Assembly (NCBI GenBank): GCA_028284235.1
Contig: JANQSC010000022.1
Span: 46,772 to 110,771, forward strand
Direction of reading: 5' to 3'
Length of the DNA: 64,000 nucleotides
Source of the DNA: Opitutaceae bacterium
GTDB taxonomy: Bacteria > Verrucomicrobiota > Verrucomicrobiia > Opitutales > Opitutaceae
Shown here: one piece after another, positions 8,643 to 17,852 of the stretch
Position numbering within the stretch: the first letter of the stretch is position 1
Layout of the letters: the number at the start of each line of letters is the position of its first letter
The notes under the pieces: generated by a model
The model's database searches: none
What the model was told of the DNA's origin: nothing
Seen by the model: the letters and a program-made list of their open reading frames with translations, nothing else
Position numbers and translations under genes: made by a program

Positions 8643-10028
8643 TCAGGATTCGTCTTCCAAGTTCTCAACGCCCAGGGTCAATCGCAAAGCGTCACCAAGA
8701 TTCGGATACTTAAAGACGAATCCTTCACTCGACAGGCGTTCCGGATGGGCTCGAATGCTCGCGAGCAGCCCTTCCTGGGCGAATTCCCCGATCAGCGCTT
8801 TCAGAGCGAATTCCGGCGCGTCCAGGATCGCGGGCCGGCCCAGCACTCGACCCAGCGTCTTTCCAAACGCGCGATTCATCACCGGATTCGGGGCGCACAA
8901 ATTATAGGCGCCGGTTTTTCCTTCCTGCATAAGAAAATTCGCCGCTCCTATCCAATCTTCCAAGGCGATCCATGGCATCCATTGAGCGCCCGAACCCAAA
9001 GCGCCGCCCAGACCCATTCGGAAAGGCGGGAGCATTTTCGCCAACGCCCCGCCACCGCTGTCCAAAACGATTCCCGTGCGCATCGCGATTACTCGATCCG
9101 CGAAAGCGTTCGCCTTGTTTGCCGCCGACTCCCACGCACCGCACAAGTCCGCCAAGTAGCCTCCGCCTTGGGGATCCGATTCGGTAAGCGCTCGATCTCC
9201 ACTGTCGCCGTAGAATCCGATTCCCGAAGCGGTCAAGAAAACCCGAGGTGGCCGCGACACGCGCAACAGGCCAGAGACCAGCAATTCAGTCGCATCGACA
9301 CGGCTCTTCCAAAAAGAGCGCTTTCTCGCCGCATTCCAGCGCCCGGAAGCCAGGTTCTCGCCCGCCAAGTGAAACACCACGTCGAATCCATCGAGCGACT
9401 CCGCGTCGATTGACTCCTTCGCCGGGTCCCACCGGACATCGCCTGGCTTGGGATTGCGTGAAAGAACGGAAACCGAATGGCCCTGCGCGCTCAAAAAATT
9501 CCTCAACCGCCCGCCGATCAACCCGTATCCACCCGAAATTAGAATGCGAAGCCGCGGCTCGGATTGGTAGCGTTTCCAGATTTCCAAGTCCGACTTCGTA
9601 ATCGCATGGCGATATCGAAACGCCCGCTCCAGATTGGACCTCACGAATCTTCCCCCGAACGCCGCCCCCAGCGCTCCAAACGGCAAGGAATAATCGATCG
9701 AATCGCGCAACCGACTCCCGCCCGAATCCGTCTCCAGGAATTCGTGACGATGCGTCCAATGGGCGAACGGGCCTTCGACCTGCGTATCCACAAATTCCTT
9801 CACTGGGTCGCTCGACACGATCTCCGCAATCCAGTCGTGCCAAAATCCGAATTGCTTCAACTGCACGCGCACGCGAGCGCCCGCTTCAATTCCACCCTCG
9901 TTCGAGACGACCCGCATCGCCTGCCAAGGCGGGCCGAGCCGCTCGAAAGCGCCCTCCCGAGCGTGCCATGCTCGCAACTCTTCAGGGGCGCAGCTTATCT
10001 GGGAGTCCTTTTGGTAGCGACTTGTCAT
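8643..10028 (-). CDS. SRPBCC domain fused to TIGR01777-type NAD(P)-binding epimerase
   Basis: A 461-aa fusion. Residues about 1-150 form an SRPBCC (START-like) ligand-binding domain. From about 160 an extended SDR begins with LRILISGGYGLIGGRLRNFL (nucleotide-binding GxxGxxG) and contains ASGIGFYGDSGD and the TIGR01777 features HLAGENLASGRW and MRTGIVLD. Relatives include YfcH and the plant chloroplast-division protein Giant Chloroplast 1; the substrate is unknown. The ATG at 10028 is used in place of an adjacent TTG, and GGGAG lies just upstream. The SRPBCC plus TIGR01777 fusion is known from several phyla. Confidence 0.85.
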   Translation of the reverse strand: MTSRYQKDSQISCAPEELRAWHAREGAFERLGPPWQAMRVVSNEGGIEAGARVRVQLKQFGFWHDWIAEIVSSDPVKEFVDTQVEGPFAHWTHRHEFLETDSGGSRLRDSIDYSLPFGALGAAFGGRFVRSNLERAFRYRHAITKSDLEIWKRYQSEPRLRILISGGYGLIGGRLRNFLSAQGHSVSVLSRNPKPGDVRWDPAKESIDAESLDGFDVVFHLAGENLASGRWNAARKRSFWKSRVDATELLVSGLLRVSRPPRVFLTASGIGFYGDSGDRALTESDPQGGGYLADLCGAWESAANKANAFADRVIAMRTGIVLDSGGGALAKMLPPFRMGLGGALGSGAQWMPWIALEDWIGAANFLMQEGKTGAYNLCAPNPVMNRAFGKTLGRVLGRPAILDAPEFALKALIGEFAQEGLLASIRAHPERLSSEGFVFKYPNLGDALRLTLGVENLEDES

Positions 10029-10065
10029 CAACTCCCTTTCCTCCCACTGAAACCAAGCCTGGGCG

Positions 10066-11505
10066 CTACAGCGATTCCGAGTACAGTGTTTCGTACTCTT
10101 TGACTACGTTCGACCAGGAGAAGTCCCGCTTCATGCAATTCGTCTGCATCTTTTCATAGTCCGACTTCGACGCGAACAAAGCGAGCGATGCGTCGAGCGC
10201 CTCGCCGAATGCCTCTTCGTTCGGTTCGAACAGCAATCCAGTTCCAACATCAGCGTCTTCACGATAGTCGACGACCGTATCATGCAATCCACCCACGTTC
10301 GAGACCAGCGGCGGCGTGCCGTAGCGCTGACTGTACATTTGATTCAGTCCGCACGGTTCGAAAATGGACGGCATCAGAAAAAAGTCCGAACCCGCTTCCA
10401 GTAGATGGGACATCGCTTCATCCAAGACCATGCGCAGCCCGATCTTGTCCGGATGCGTCTTCGCCCAGCGCTTGAGAGCCCGCTCGTACGCTGGATCGCC
10501 CATTCCCAGCACGACCAAGCGGCAGTCGTTCTTCACGATGAAGCTCATCTGGCTCAAGAGCAGGTCTAGTCCCTTTTGCTCCGTGAGTCGGCAGACCATG
10601 CCGAAGACTGGATTATCGGTCGGCGACAGACCGACTGTATCCAATAAATGATTGCGGCATTCCCGTTTGCCCGATCGGTCCTGCAACGAGTAGTTCGCCG
10701 GCAAGTGTCGGTCCGTTTTCGGATTCCACTCTTCAGTATCGATCCCGTTGGCGATGCCCAGGAGATCGTCCTCGCGCACTTTCAAGGCGCCTTCCATTCC
10801 GCAGCCAAACTCCGGCGTAAGAATCTCTTTCGCGTAGTTCGGACTCACGGTGAGAATCTTGTCGGAAAAGAAAATCCCGCCTTTGATGAGGCTAATCTGC
10901 TCGTAAAACTCGATCCCATCCAATTCGTTGAACTCGTCGGGCAGATTCGTGAAACGGAACGAGCTGCTCGGAAACAAACCTTGAAAAGCCAGGTTGTGGA
11001 TCGAAAAGAAGGTCTTCAAGCCAAGCGAAATGCGATTCTCCTGCTCGACAATCCGCAAATACAAAGGGGCCAGTCCCGTCTGCCAGTCGTGGCAATGGAA
11101 AATGTCCGCCTTGATATCCAGCACATGCATGGCCTCTACAATTGCCTTGCAAAACCAAATAAACCTCCGATCATTGTCATCGTAATCGCGGTTTGCCGTG
11201 CCGTACGGATTCGATCGATCGAAAAACTCGTCTCGACGCAATACATACAAAGTCAGGCGTTTTCCAAGCGGCAATGCATAGACCTCGCCACGGAGAAAAT
11301 CGTCTTCCAACTCCACTTGAAGAACGGTTTTCAACTTGGCTTTCGCAAACTCCGGAGACTCGAGAATCTTGCGGTATCCAGGAATGAAAAACGAAACGTC
11401 GTGTCCGAATCGCGACAGCGATTTGCAAAGCGCCCCGGTTACATCTGCCAGCCCCCCTGTTTTCAGGTAAGGGAACATCTCGCTAGCGGCGTGAACTATC
11501 TTCAT
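10066..11505 (-). CDS. glgA: Glycogen synthase (ADP-glucose)
   Basis: A 479-aa GT5 glycosyltransferase beginning MKIVHAASEMFPYLKTGGLADV. The KTGGL motif (residues 15-19) binds ADP-glucose. The C-terminal half contains VCRLTEQKGLDLL and the EPCGLNQMYSQRYGT nucleotide-sugar motif. It elongates alpha-1,4-glucan in the cytoplasm. The ATG at 11505 starts on the conserved N-terminus. It is divergent from rnr with only 57 bp between start codons, so promoters must overlap. malQ at 30 kb is a second alpha-glucan gene in the window. Confidence 0.95.
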   Translation of the reverse strand: MKIVHAASEMFPYLKTGGLADVTGALCKSLSRFGHDVSFFIPGYRKILESPEFAKAKLKTVLQVELEDDFLRGEVYALPLGKRLTLYVLRRDEFFDRSNPYGTANRDYDDNDRRFIWFCKAIVEAMHVLDIKADIFHCHDWQTGLAPLYLRIVEQENRISLGLKTFFSIHNLAFQGLFPSSSFRFTNLPDEFNELDGIEFYEQISLIKGGIFFSDKILTVSPNYAKEILTPEFGCGMEGALKVREDDLLGIANGIDTEEWNPKTDRHLPANYSLQDRSGKRECRNHLLDTVGLSPTDNPVFGMVCRLTEQKGLDLLLSQMSFIVKNDCRLVVLGMGDPAYERALKRWAKTHPDKIGLRMVLDEAMSHLLEAGSDFFLMPSIFEPCGLNQMYSQRYGTPPLVSNVGGLHDTVVDYREDADVGTGLLFEPNEEAFGEALDASLALFASKSDYEKMQTNCMKRDFSWSNVVKEYETLYSESL

Positions 11506-11562
11506 CGACGAGAACAATTAAATGAACTTCCGCCGAATCCAACCTAATTCCTACCCAGTTTA

Positions 11563-13836
11563 ATGAAATTAAGAGAACGAATTACCGCGCTCGTCAAAGG
11601 AGCCGACTACATTCCACAACGCAAAAACGAACTATCCACTGCGCTCGGCCTGACCAAAAAGGACCGTCGCAAGCTCGATTTCGAACTACGCAATCTCCTT
11701 TCGAAAGGAGAGCTGGTTCTGATCAAGGGCGACCGCTATTGCGTCCCAAGGGACGCCAATCTGGTTACCGGCGTTATCCGGTTCCGCCAAAAGGGAACCG
11801 CATTCCTCGTTCCCGAATCGGGTTCGGAGGATTCCCCCGAACCAATCGAAATTGAAGCAGCCGACACCAGTGTATCCATGCATGGCGATCGCGTAGTGGC
11901 GCGACTCTACGACTCCTACCGCCCCCCGCAAAAGAAACGCGGACGCGGAAAGCCGCGGCCCGCGCTCTATCCGGATCGCCAACGCGGACGGGTAATCCGG
12001 ATACAAGAACGCGCCCGCGGGACCATCGTCGGCAATCTCCAGAAAACGCGCTTTTTCCACTACGTGGTCCCGGACGATCCACGACTCGTCCACGACATCT
12101 ATGTGCCGGATCCCAAAACATCGAAGCTAAAACCCCGACCCACCGTCGGCAGCAAGGTCGTCGTCAAACTACACGAGTGGGAGCAAAAACACGTCAATCC
12201 GGAAGGGGAAATCGTGCTCAACCTCGGTAACACGCATGAGCCGCAAGCCGAACTCATGTCCATCCTGCACAAATACGACCTCGATCCCGAATTCCCGAAA
12301 GCAGTTGTTAAAGAGACCAAAGCCGTCCCCAAAACCGTCGGCAAAAAGCAGCTCAAAGGCAGGGAGGATCTCCGTGGTGTATTCACATTCACTATCGACC
12401 CCGACGACGCAAAAGACTTCGACGACGCCCTTTCCATCGAGAATCTTCCGGGCAATCTCATTCGAGTCGGCATCCACATCGCCGACGTCAGCGCCTACGT
12501 GCAGCCGAATAGCCAACTCGACAAGGAAGCCCACAAGCGCGGCAACTCGACCTACTTGGTCGGCACCGTCATCCCCATGCTTCCTCACGCTTTGTCCAAT
12601 GGCGTTTGCAGCTTGAAGGAAGACGAAGACCGTCTGACGAAATCAGTTTTTCTCACCTTCAGCAAAGGAGGAAAACTCAAGCGTACAGAATTCTCGAATA
12701 CGGTTATTCGAAGCAACAAACGACTCACCTACAAACAAGCCTACACACTGCTCTTTGAGGACGACCTCAAAAAAGCGCGCAAGCTGAAGCTCCCACCCGC
12801 CCATCAAACCGGTTCGACCGGGCGAGCACTGTCCGAGCTCGGCCAAAAAGAGCTCGCCAAACTGCAGCAGTCGATCCGCGTTCTCTGGAAATTCGCGTCC
12901 AAAATGCGATCCGAACGCATGCGCAAGGGAAGTCTAAACCTCGAGATGAGCGAGACGAAAATCTTCGTGGACGAGGAAGGCTACGCGGATCGACTCGAAA
13001 AAGTCAGCAACGACGAGAGTCATCAACTCATCGAAGAGTACATGCTCGCCGCCAACGAAGCCGTCGCCCGAGCGATGCGCGAATCGAATCTGCCCTGCAT
13101 CTACCGAACCCACGATGATCCCGACGAGGATCGACTCAATGAATTGCGAGACTTCCTGGCGACATTCGGAGTAACCGTAGCCAATTTGAGCGTTCGCGCG
13201 GAAATCGTAAAACTAATCCAAATACTGGATACACATCCTCAAGGCCATATTCTTAAAACACAGTTGCTTCGCTCCATGAAAAAGGCCTGCTACCGATCGA
13301 CTCCCGATGGCCACTACGGGCTCAACAAGCGCAACTACTGCCACTTTACCTCGCCAATCCGACGCTACTCCGACCTGGTCGTTCACCGCGTATTCGACTA
13401 TTTCCTCGTCAAGGTTCAAGGGCAGCCGCCACTGGAGGGAGCCCTTCCCCGCTACAATATCGCCCGCGCCAACGCGCTCTCCGAGCACTTGAGCCAAACC
13501 GAAGTCAATAGCACCGAGGCCGAGCGGGAATCAGTCAAAGTCAAGCTGCTCGAGTTCTTCGAGCGCGAGCTCGAGAAGCCTAAGAAAACGCAATTCACCG
13601 CCGTAATTACCGAAGTCCGCAACCATGGCATGTTTGTCGAGCTCGTCGACTCAAACGCCTTTGGCATGGTGCGCATGTCCTCGCTCAAGGACGACCTCTA
13701 CCGGGTGAACGAAGCGGGCACCGCGGTCGTGGGGCGCCGAACGCGCAAAAAGTACCGCGTGGGCCAGAAGGTCAACGTCCTCGTGCATCGAGTCGACCGC
13801 TTCAAGCGGCAGATCGACTTTCGCGTGAGCGGCTGA
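11563..13836 (+). CDS. rnr: Ribonuclease R
   Basis: A 757-aa 3'-5' exoribonuclease. It has an N-terminal winged-helix region (about 1-60), cold-shock domains (about 65-230), the RNB catalytic domain with DPDDAKDFDDAL at 279-290 holding the metal-binding aspartates, and a C-terminal S1 domain (about 660-755). It degrades structured RNA during rRNA and tmRNA-linked turnover. Length and order are canonical. A 48-nt gap leads to the DUF5069 gene on the same strand. Confidence 0.96.
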   Translation: MKLRERITALVKGADYIPQRKNELSTALGLTKKDRRKLDFELRNLLSKGELVLIKGDRYCVPRDANLVTGVIRFRQKGTAFLVPESGSEDSPEPIEIEAADTSVSMHGDRVVARLYDSYRPPQKKRGRGKPRPALYPDRQRGRVIRIQERARGTIVGNLQKTRFFHYVVPDDPRLVHDIYVPDPKTSKLKPRPTVGSKVVVKLHEWEQKHVNPEGEIVLNLGNTHEPQAELMSILHKYDLDPEFPKAVVKETKAVPKTVGKKQLKGREDLRGVFTFTIDPDDAKDFDDALSIENLPGNLIRVGIHIADVSAYVQPNSQLDKEAHKRGNSTYLVGTVIPMLPHALSNGVCSLKEDEDRLTKSVFLTFSKGGKLKRTEFSNTVIRSNKRLTYKQAYTLLFEDDLKKARKLKLPPAHQTGSTGRALSELGQKELAKLQQSIRVLWKFASKMRSERMRKGSLNLEMSETKIFVDEEGYADRLEKVSNDESHQLIEEYMLAANEAVARAMRESNLPCIYRTHDDPDEDRLNELRDFLATFGVTVANLSVRAEIVKLIQILDTHPQGHILKTQLLRSMKKACYRSTPDGHYGLNKRNYCHFTSPIRRYSDLVVHRVFDYFLVKVQGQPPLEGALPRYNIARANALSEHLSQTEVNSTEAERESVKVKLLEFFERELEKPKKTQFTAVITEVRNHGMFVELVDSNAFGMVRMSSLKDDLYRVNEAGTAVVGRRTRKKYRVGQKVNVLVHRVDRFKRQIDFRVSG

Positions 13837-13884
13837 AAACTTGCCTCGCAATCCAATCCCAGTTTCATCAGTTATATCGTCACT

Positions 13885-14424
13885 ATGCAGCACTATAACT
13901 ATCAGGACACGTTCAAGAGCCTCTTCCAAAAGGCGGTTACCCACTACCAAAGCGGAAATCACGACCAGTCCACCTACTATACCGAGGACGAGCTCGCGAC
14001 GATCGCCGCCAATGGATGGCGCGTCCAGGACTTCTTCGACTACGCTGAAGATTTCCTGCAACTCGGCGAGCCTTCCTACGAGATCGCCCAGTCGATCGAG
14101 CAAGTGCGCCGCGAGTATTTTCTTCACATCCAAAAGGGCGAGTCTTCGCCCGAGCGAATCTCGTCCGCCGATTTGCCCGCCAAGACCGACAATATCGACG
14201 GAATTACTTGGCTCCCTCGAATCCTTCCAAAGGCTCGAGGAAAACTCACCGGCCAGCTTCCCGACGAAACGATGTATTGCTGCGGTGGAGACCGGAATTT
14301 TTTGTCGACGCACGACATCCACCCCTCCGAGTTCCTCCGAGTAGTTTGGGCGAACTTCGACGACGACGCGGGGATCGTCGAGTTTGTAAAGAGCCGCAGT
14401 CCCGTCGCGGCCGCGAACGCGTAG
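13885..14424 (+). CDS. DUF5069-like protein
   Basis: A 179-aa protein with no signal peptide. The segment ITWLPRILPKARGKLTG, followed by CCGGDRNFL and a short acidic C-terminal region, resembles the DUF5069 family. That family is frequent in Planctomycetes and Verrucomicrobia and has no assigned function. The N-terminal 100 residues are acidic, helical and aromatic-rich. It follows rnr by 48 nt and shares the downstream bidirectional terminator, so it is probably cotranscribed. A link to RNA turnover is only an inference from position. Confidence 0.7.
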   Translation: MQHYNYQDTFKSLFQKAVTHYQSGNHDQSTYYTEDELATIAANGWRVQDFFDYAEDFLQLGEPSYEIAQSIEQVRREYFLHIQKGESSPERISSADLPAKTDNIDGITWLPRILPKARGKLTGQLPDETMYCCGGDRNFLSTHDIHPSEFLRVVWANFDDDAGIVEFVKSRSPVAAANA

Positions 14425-14445
14425 GCGCTCAACCGATTTTCGAAA

Positions 14446-14478
14446 TACAAAGGCCGCTCGTAATGAGCGGCCTTTTTG
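14446..14478. terminator. Bidirectional terminator between convergent genes
   Basis: A 9-bp stem (AGGCCGCTC/GAGCGGCCT) with loop GTAAT is followed by TTTTTG on the plus strand and by CTTTG-type sequence on the minus strand. It lies between the convergent DUF5069 gene and htrA. Confidence 0.85.
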
Positions 14479-14511
14479 TTGGAAATTTGCAACCGTGAAC
14501 GTTTCTGTCGC

Positions 14512-15942
14512 TTACTCGACTTCGAGAGCCATGTATCGGTAGAACCCCTCGACGTACACGAAGAGAGCGACTTTCGTTCCTGGCTCCAACAGCTTCTTCG
14601 CGTCGCGCACGGTGTATACGGGCTCGTCCTTGATTTTTTCAATCACCATACCCGGCACCAATTGACGAGCGTAAGGGCTGTCTGGAGACACGCTGGTGAT
14701 GACGATACCGCTTTCAACTTCATTCGAGATTCGAAAGCGCTCTTTCAACTCGTCGTTGAGCGACTCCGCTTCGATTCCTTCCAGCAGCTCGCGATTGTCC
14801 GATCCACCGATAAACGCTTGGCCATTGGATGGGCGCTTGCCCAGAACGACGTCGGTCTTGAAGTACTTCTTCTCGCGAGCAACGGTCAGTTCAACCGAGC
14901 TTCCCGGCGCCTCGGCAGCGATCTTGAGGCGCAAATCGCTGGCGGACTGTACTTCTTGTCCCAGCACTTTCACCAAGATGTCGCCCACTTTAAGACCCGC
15001 TTCGTCGGCAGGGGAATCGGGCACGACACTATTGACGAGCGCTCCTTTCGAATCGGCAAGCCCCATCACTTCAACTAAGTCGCGATCCAAATCCTGGATA
15101 CCGACTCCTAAAAATCCGCGTGATACAGAGCCTTCTTCAACGAGACTGACCATGACGCTGTGAGCCAGCGAGGTCGGAATCGCGAATCCGATCCCAATAT
15201 TTCCGCTGCTGCGACCGTCGGTCAGAATGAGCGTGTTGATACCGATCAAGCGGCCGCGAGCGTCCACGAGCGCCCCGCCCGAGTTTCCTTGATTGATAGA
15301 CGCGTCAGTTTGGATGAAGTTCTCAAACCCGCCTTGAATCATGTTCAAGTCGTCCCGCCCTTTCGCGGACACGATCCCCATCGTCACGGTTTGTCCGACA
15401 CCGAGCGGATTGCCAATGGCGAAAACGACGTCGCCTACTTCGATTTTCTCGCTGTCGGCGAGGATTGCATGTTGGAGTTCTTCATCGCTCTCCACTTTCA
15501 ATACAGCCAAGTCGGTCTGAGGGTCAGTGCCCACAACTTTGGCGTCCATCACGCGGCCGTCTTGGAAATTGACTACGACTTCGCTCGCGTTTTCCACCAC
15601 GTGATTATTCGTCAAAATGTATCCATCCTTGGATACGACTACTCCGGATCCTTGTCCCTCGATCTCCCGCTGGCGCGGCATCTGCCCGTCGCCGAAAAAC
15701 CGCCAAAAAGGATCATTCGGCATTTGACTAGACGTGTTCAGCACTCGAGTCGACGAGATGTTGACTACGGCGGGTCGGGCCATCGCGAGCGATTCCGCAT
15801 AGCTCACAACGCCTCCATTCAAACTCCGATCCAAAGGCTCTCCATTAATTTTAACTTTTTCCGCAATCGACTCTTCCGCGATAAGTGAAGATCCGAGAGA
15901 CAACGACAATATAGCGATCAACGCTTTACGAATGTACTTCAT
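14512..15942 (-). CDS. htrA: Do-family serine protease (DegP/HtrA-like)
   Basis: A 476-aa protein with a signal peptide (about 1-22). A trypsin-like domain carries the triad H114 (TNNHVV), D144 (DPQTDLAVLK) and S221 (NQGNSGGAL). PDZ1 is at about 265-355 (RGFLGVGIQDL) and a divergent PDZ2 runs to the end. It acts in the periplasm as a protease and chaperone for misfolded envelope proteins. This suits its position behind lpxD, skp and bamA on the same strand, although a 118-bp gap suggests its own promoter. No sigma-E-like promoter could be recognised. Confidence 0.93.
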   Translation of the reverse strand: MKYIRKALIAILSLSLGSSLIAEESIAEKVKINGEPLDRSLNGGVVSYAESLAMARPAVVNISSTRVLNTSSQMPNDPFWRFFGDGQMPRQREIEGQGSGVVVSKDGYILTNNHVVENASEVVVNFQDGRVMDAKVVGTDPQTDLAVLKVESDEELQHAILADSEKIEVGDVVFAIGNPLGVGQTVTMGIVSAKGRDDLNMIQGGFENFIQTDASINQGNSGGALVDARGRLIGINTLILTDGRSSGNIGIGFAIPTSLAHSVMVSLVEEGSVSRGFLGVGIQDLDRDLVEVMGLADSKGALVNSVVPDSPADEAGLKVGDILVKVLGQEVQSASDLRLKIAAEAPGSSVELTVAREKKYFKTDVVLGKRPSNGQAFIGGSDNRELLEGIEAESLNDELKERFRISNEVESGIVITSVSPDSPYARQLVPGMVIEKIKDEPVYTVRDAKKLLEPGTKVALFVYVEGFYRYMALEVE

Positions 15943-16060
15943 TTTTAAGGCTTAATTTAATTGATCTGGATTCTGACACAGAGCGGCGTATTTGGTTTCC
16001 TCCTATACAGTGTCTGGTGAATCTGCTTTCTTAGAGAGTATCTAATATACGAACAGGGAC

Positions 16061-17104
16061 TCAGGACGATTGTCGCAATTGCGATTCCAGTCGCTGCACG
16101 CGTTTAAACAACTCCGGCAGTTTTCTCTGCACGACCGTGATCCGTTGATACACGTTTAATGGAATCGCCGGTGTACCTCCCGACTTGCTTCCGGGCGCCA
16201 GGTCGCTGAAGGCAGCCGAGCAACCGGCAACTTGAGCACCCTGCCCGATTGTCAAATGTCCCGACGCGCCCGCGCGCCCTCCGAATACTGCGAAATCCTC
16301 GATCACCGTGCTTCCGGCAATCCCCACTTGAGCGCACAGAATGCAGTGCTTTCCGATGCGAACGTTGTGTCCGATTTGAACATGGTTGTCGATTTTAGTT
16401 CCTTCGCCAACGCAGGTCGCCGCTAGACGTCCGCGATCAATGGCGGAATTCGCCCCGATTTCGACATCTGAACCGATCTCGACACTGCCGAGCTGCGGCT
16501 CTTTCTCATGGGCGGAACCGTTAAACTCGTAGCCAAAGCCGTCCGCGCCAATCACCGTGCCCGAGTGAATACGCACGCGGTCCCCCAATCGGGTGTCGCG
16601 CATTAGGCTCACATTGGGCGACAACCAGCAATTCTCGCCCAAAACCACCTCGGTCTCGATTACGGTACCGGCGTGGATTTGCGATCCGGCTCCGATCGTG
16701 GCGTTCGCCCCGATCACGCACAACGGGCCGACGAACGCAGTCTCGTGGACCTTGGCCGACGGGTCCACCACCGCGGACGGATGCACAACCGCTTCCGGTT
16801 TGGGCCAAAGGGACTGGGCGATTGACTCGCACGCCCGCGAGAGGGCCAGCCCGGGATGAGCCACTTTCAAGAACAGCTGGCCGGGCCGCGGCGTTCGCGC
16901 GCAATTGTCCGGCACGAGCACCACGGAAGCCGCGGTCGCTTCCAAATCCGAGTCGTATTTCGACGAGACCATGAACGACAAGTCGCCTTCGATCGCTTCC
17001 TTCAGCGTTGCGATCCCGCTGACGGACGTTCCCGCGAAATCGCCGGTCTCTTCCGCGACCTCTAGTCGGGCTCTAATTTCATCTAAGCTTAGTTCGGCGC
17101 GCAT
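16061..17104 (-). CDS. lpxD: UDP-3-O-acylglucosamine N-acyltransferase
   Basis: A 347-aa protein. It has an N-terminal uridine-binding domain (about 1-100, with [14 protein letters not shown]) and a left-handed parallel beta-helix of hexapeptide repeats (about 105-310). The [13 protein letters not shown] stretch includes the catalytic histidine region, and a C-terminal coiled helix follows. It adds the second acyl chain during lipid A synthesis at the cytoplasmic face of the inner membrane. The gene lies downstream of bamA-skp in the classical Gram-negative order, which shows the host makes lipopolysaccharide. Confidence 0.95.
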   Translation of the reverse strand: MRAELSLDEIRARLEVAEETGDFAGTSVSGIATLKEAIEGDLSFMVSSKYDSDLEATAASVVLVPDNCARTPRPGQLFLKVAHPGLALSRACESIAQSLWPKPEAVVHPSAVVDPSAKVHETAFVGPLCVIGANATIGAGSQIHAGTVIETEVVLGENCWLSPNVSLMRDTRLGDRVRIHSGTVIGADGFGYEFNGSAHEKEPQLGSVEIGSDVEIGANSAIDRGRLAATCVGEGTKIDNHVQIGHNVRIGKHCILCAQVGIAGSTVIEDFAVFGGRAGASGHLTIGQGAQVAGCSAAFSDLAPGSKSGGTPAIPLNVYQRITVVQRKLPELFKRVQRLESQLRQSS

Positions 17105-17159
17105 GGGTCTTAGGTGGCAGGTCTGGGTTCCCCGCAGTCACAGGTCCTACAAGCAAACG

Positions 17160-17190
17160 AAAAAACCCTGCCGATCAAGGCAGGGTTTCA
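17160..17190 (-). terminator. Terminator-like hairpin after skp
   Basis: The stem AAACCCTGCC/GGCAGGGTTT has a short GATCAA-type loop and is followed on the minus strand by a short T-rich stretch. It sits between skp and lpxD and probably partly terminates the upstream transcript. Confidence 0.75.
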
Positions 17191-17209
17191 AAAAAATCGT
17201 TCGTTTGGA

Positions 17210-17821
17210 CTATTCGGACGCCGCTTCTTCAGCGTCTTCCTCAGGCTTGTCCGCGTTGATCCGTTTGATCACCTCCGCGGTGATGTCGATGGATTCGTCG
17301 AACGGAATAACGGATGGCATCCCATTTTGGGAGACTCCCGAGCTGTCCAACACGATAGACGCTTCGCGCTCTTTCGCCACTTCCGTGACGACTTCCATGA
17401 TCTCCTTCGTGAAGAGGCTCATCTGCGTGTTATGACGGGCCGCGAGCTGGCGTTGCACGTTTTCAGCAAACTGACGAAGCTCGTTTTGCTTCTGAGCGAT
17501 CTCCTGGTATTTGATACGAGCGTCTTCCTTGGCTTCGTTGCGGGCCTCCTCGGTGAGGATATCGCTGCCGGCTTGCTCGACCAGCTCCTTGTATTCCTGC
17601 TCCAACTGCGTGCCTTCTTCTTGAATCGTGTTGACCCGCTCTTGAGCTTGCTCGGAAGAAGCTTGGGCCGTGGCGAGGAATTCCTGCACCTTGTAGTACT
17701 GCTCCGCGGCAGTGCTCACGCTGATCGTGAGAATCACGGTTTCCGCTTTGGCGGCCACCGCTCCGAAGCCGGCTACGGCTAGGAAAGTTAGGAGAGATGT
17801 GAAAGTTTTCATTGGTTTCAT
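17210..17821 (-). CDS. skp: OmpH/Skp-family periplasmic chaperone
   Basis: About 203 aa with a signal peptide ending near AVAAKA. A long charged coiled-coil region (about 50-150: QASSEQAQERVNTIQEEG and similar heptads) forms the prong helices of Skp. The C-terminus returns to the beta body. The protein holds unfolded outer-membrane proteins for BamA, encoded immediately upstream. Of the candidate starts, the ATG at 17821 is chosen; the frame extends to a TTG at 17833 and another ATG lies at 17812. The acidic tail (PEEDAEEAASE) is unusual for the family. Confidence 0.9.
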   Translation of the reverse strand: MKPMKTFTSLLTFLAVAGFGAVAAKAETVILTISVSTAAEQYYKVQEFLATAQASSEQAQERVNTIQEEGTQLEQEYKELVEQAGSDILTEEARNEAKEDARIKYQEIAQKQNELRQFAENVQRQLAARHNTQMSLFTKEIMEVVTEVAKEREASIVLDSSGVSQNGMPSVIPFDESIDITAEVIKRINADKPEEDAEEAASE

Positions 17822-17852
17822 AGTGGAATTCAAAATTTGGGGGCCCTACAAA

